A DNA stretch of 7,684 nucleotides from assembly GCA_003151215.1 (NCBI GenBank), contig PLXB01000204.1, positions 4,511-12,194 of the forward strand, written 5' to 3'. The first letter of the stretch is position 1, and each line of letters opens with the position of its first letter. Below, piece by piece: positions 6,478-7,684 of this stretch. The translations under genes were made by a program, and so were the position numbers. The DNA is from Ignavibacteriota bacterium. Lineage in GTDB: Bacteria; Bacteroidota; Kapaibacteriia; Palsa-1295. Below the pieces are notes generated by a model. The model did not search any database and was not told the DNA's origin. It saw nothing but the letters and a program-made list of their open reading frames with translations.

Positions 6478-7684
6478 TTACTCTGCCGGCGGCAGATCGG
6501 CGATATCAGGCTCCGGCATCGGCGGAATCTCCGATGGCTTTTCCGGAACGAGCATTTCTTCCGGAAGTTCGTAGCTTCCTACCGGAGCGCCATCGGCTGG
6601 AGCTTCTGCAGTCGGCATTACCTTCTTTGAAGTCTTGCGCGGAGCGCGTTTATGGGTTTCTTCAACCGTCTCTTTCGGGATCGGATGTTTCGCATTGTAC
6701 TCTTCGACGATCGCTTTGTCCTGACCTTTGAGCCATTCGGTTGCCGAGAGAACGATCTTCTTATTCTCCGAATCGAATTCGATGACTCTTAAATTAAGAG
6801 TTTCGTCGATCTTGAAAACATCGCCGACCGATCTGATCTGATGGAATGCAAGCTGCGAAGCCGGAACAAATCCATCGATGCCGCCGGGAAGTTCGACGAT
6901 AACGCCTTTCTCAATGATGCGGACGATCTTACCCGTCGTATCCGTACCTTCCGAGAATGCTTCACCGAGAGTATCCCATGGATTTTCGAGCACCTGTTTA
7001 TGACCAAGAGCAATGCGGCGATTATCCGCATCGATTCCTAAGATCATCACATCGAGCTCTTGTCCCTTCTTGAAGATCTCGCCCGGATGACGAACCTTCT
7101 TTGTCCAGGAAAGATCGGAGATATGTACTAAGCCGTCCACACCCGGTTCGAGTTCGACGAATGCGCCGAATGTCGTGAGGTTGCGGACAATACCTTTATG
7201 CACGGAACCGATCGGATATTTCTCAAGGAACAATGTCCAGGGATCAGGCTCAAGCTGTTTGATACCGAGCGATATCTTTTTCGAATCCTGATCGATATTC
7301 AATATCTTCGCTTCGACTTCCTGACCCATCGAGAATATCTGCGACGGATGCTTCACATGCTGAGTCCAGCTCATCTCCGAAACGTGCACTAAGCCTTCAA
7401 TGCCTTTTTCAAGCTCGATGAAGGCGCCGTAATCGGTCATCGAAACAACCTTGCCTTTCACGTTCTGACCGACCGTATAACGCTGTTCGATCTCCACCCA
7501 CGGATGCGGCATAAGCTGCTTCATCCCGAGCGAGATGCGCTTCTTATTTTCATCGAAATCGAGAACGACGACGGTAACAACCTGATCAAGCTTGACCACT
7601 TCCGAGGGATGCGATACGCGGCCCCATGAAAGATCGGTGATATGAACAAGTCCGTCAACTCCGCCGAGATCGACGAAGGCGCCG
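6478..7684 (-). CDS. rpsA: 30S ribosomal protein S1 (5' end outside the window)
   Basis: The frame runs without a stop from the right edge of the window to TAA (complement of 6478-6480). The GTG at 7599 is an internal codon, because S1-type sequence ([20 protein letters not shown]) continues upstream of it. S1 binds mRNA on the 30S subunit and helps load and unfold it. Visible are one partial S1 repeat at the right edge and three complete OB-fold repeats at about 7473-7249, 7212-6988 and 6954-6736. Two of the complete ones show the DYGAF/TFGAF, GLVH and SEMSW/SDLSW signatures. The last repeat is degenerate ([15 protein letters not shown]), which is common for the final repeat of S1. By order these are probably repeats 3 to 6 of the usual six. 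A tail of about 85 residues follows, first basic ([10 protein letters not shown]), then acidic and Pro-rich to the end. It converges on the PNGase-like gene and has no functional tie to it. Confidence 0.95.
   Translation of the reverse strand, partial: GAFVDLGGVDGLVHITDLSWGRVSHPSEVVKLDQVVTVVVLDFDENKKRISLGMKQLMPHPWVEIEQRYTVGQNVKGKVVSMTDYGAFIELEKGIEGLVHVSEMSWTQHVKHPSQIFSMGQEVEAKILNIDQDSKKISLGIKQLEPDPWTLFLEKYPIGSVHKGIVRNLTTFGAFVELEPGVDGLVHISDLSWTKKVRHPGEIFKKGQELDVMILGIDADNRRIALGHKQVLENPWDTLGEAFSEGTDTTGKIVRIIEKGVIVELPGGIDGFVPASQLAFHQIRSVGDVFKIDETLNLRVIEFDSENKKIVLSATEWLKGQDKAIVEEYNAKHPIPKETVEETHKRAPRKTSKKVMPTAEAPADGAPVGSYELPEEMLVPEKPSEIPPMPEPDIADLPPAE

Noticed and set aside
7597..7599. GTG at 7599 (minus strand) as the start of S1.
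   Set aside because: The frame stays open to the window edge and the upstream codons encode a normal S1 repeat segment, so the true start is outside the window.

Overview
The window reads like the chromosome of a Gram-negative bacterium of the Bacteroidota/Chlorobiota (FCB) lineage. Three of its four larger proteins end in a type IX secretion system (T9SS) type A sorting domain, recognisable from YPNP near its start, a D-L-x-G-K or similar middle and a GVYLL/GNYIV turn near the end. Most starts also lack a Shine-Dalgarno sequence, which is usual in that phylum. A finer placement (for example Ignavibacteria- or Kapabacteria-like) is only a guess.

Layout. Bases 1-1596 (+) hold the 3' part of a membrane-anchored protein with a T9SS sorting domain; its start lies outside the window. 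A 12-bp perfect hairpin terminator follows. Bases 1740-3964 (+) form a two-gene unit: an ECF sigma factor, then a single-pass membrane protein whose ATG overlaps the sigma stop codon (ATGA). That second protein is a clear paralogue of the truncated first one, and by position and topology it is the candidate anti-sigma factor. A palindromic hairpin of probable repeat origin follows. Bases 4078-6336 (+) encode a secreted PNGase F-like amidase with extra C-terminal domains and a T9SS sorting domain. An intergenic stretch with a degenerate dispersed-repeat sequence and a probable bidirectional terminator separates it from rpsA (ribosomal protein S1), which runs on the minus strand off the right end of the window.

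How the genes may work together. The most unusual arrangement is the ECF sigma factor coupled to a protein that has a short cytoplasmic N-terminus, one inner-membrane helix and a large periplasmic part ending in a T9SS sorting signal. A sorting signal on a membrane-anchored putative anti-sigma factor suggests a trans-envelope sensor, perhaps of secretion status. The truncated upstream paralogue suggests that the module is duplicated in tandem. The PNGase F-like protein is an ordinary T9SS cargo in form. It keeps the two main catalytic acids of PNGase F but has lost several substrate contacts. rpsA is housekeeping and unrelated. There is no gene-free stretch longer than 300 bases; the gaps of 143, 113 and 141 bases hold the hairpins and repeats listed.
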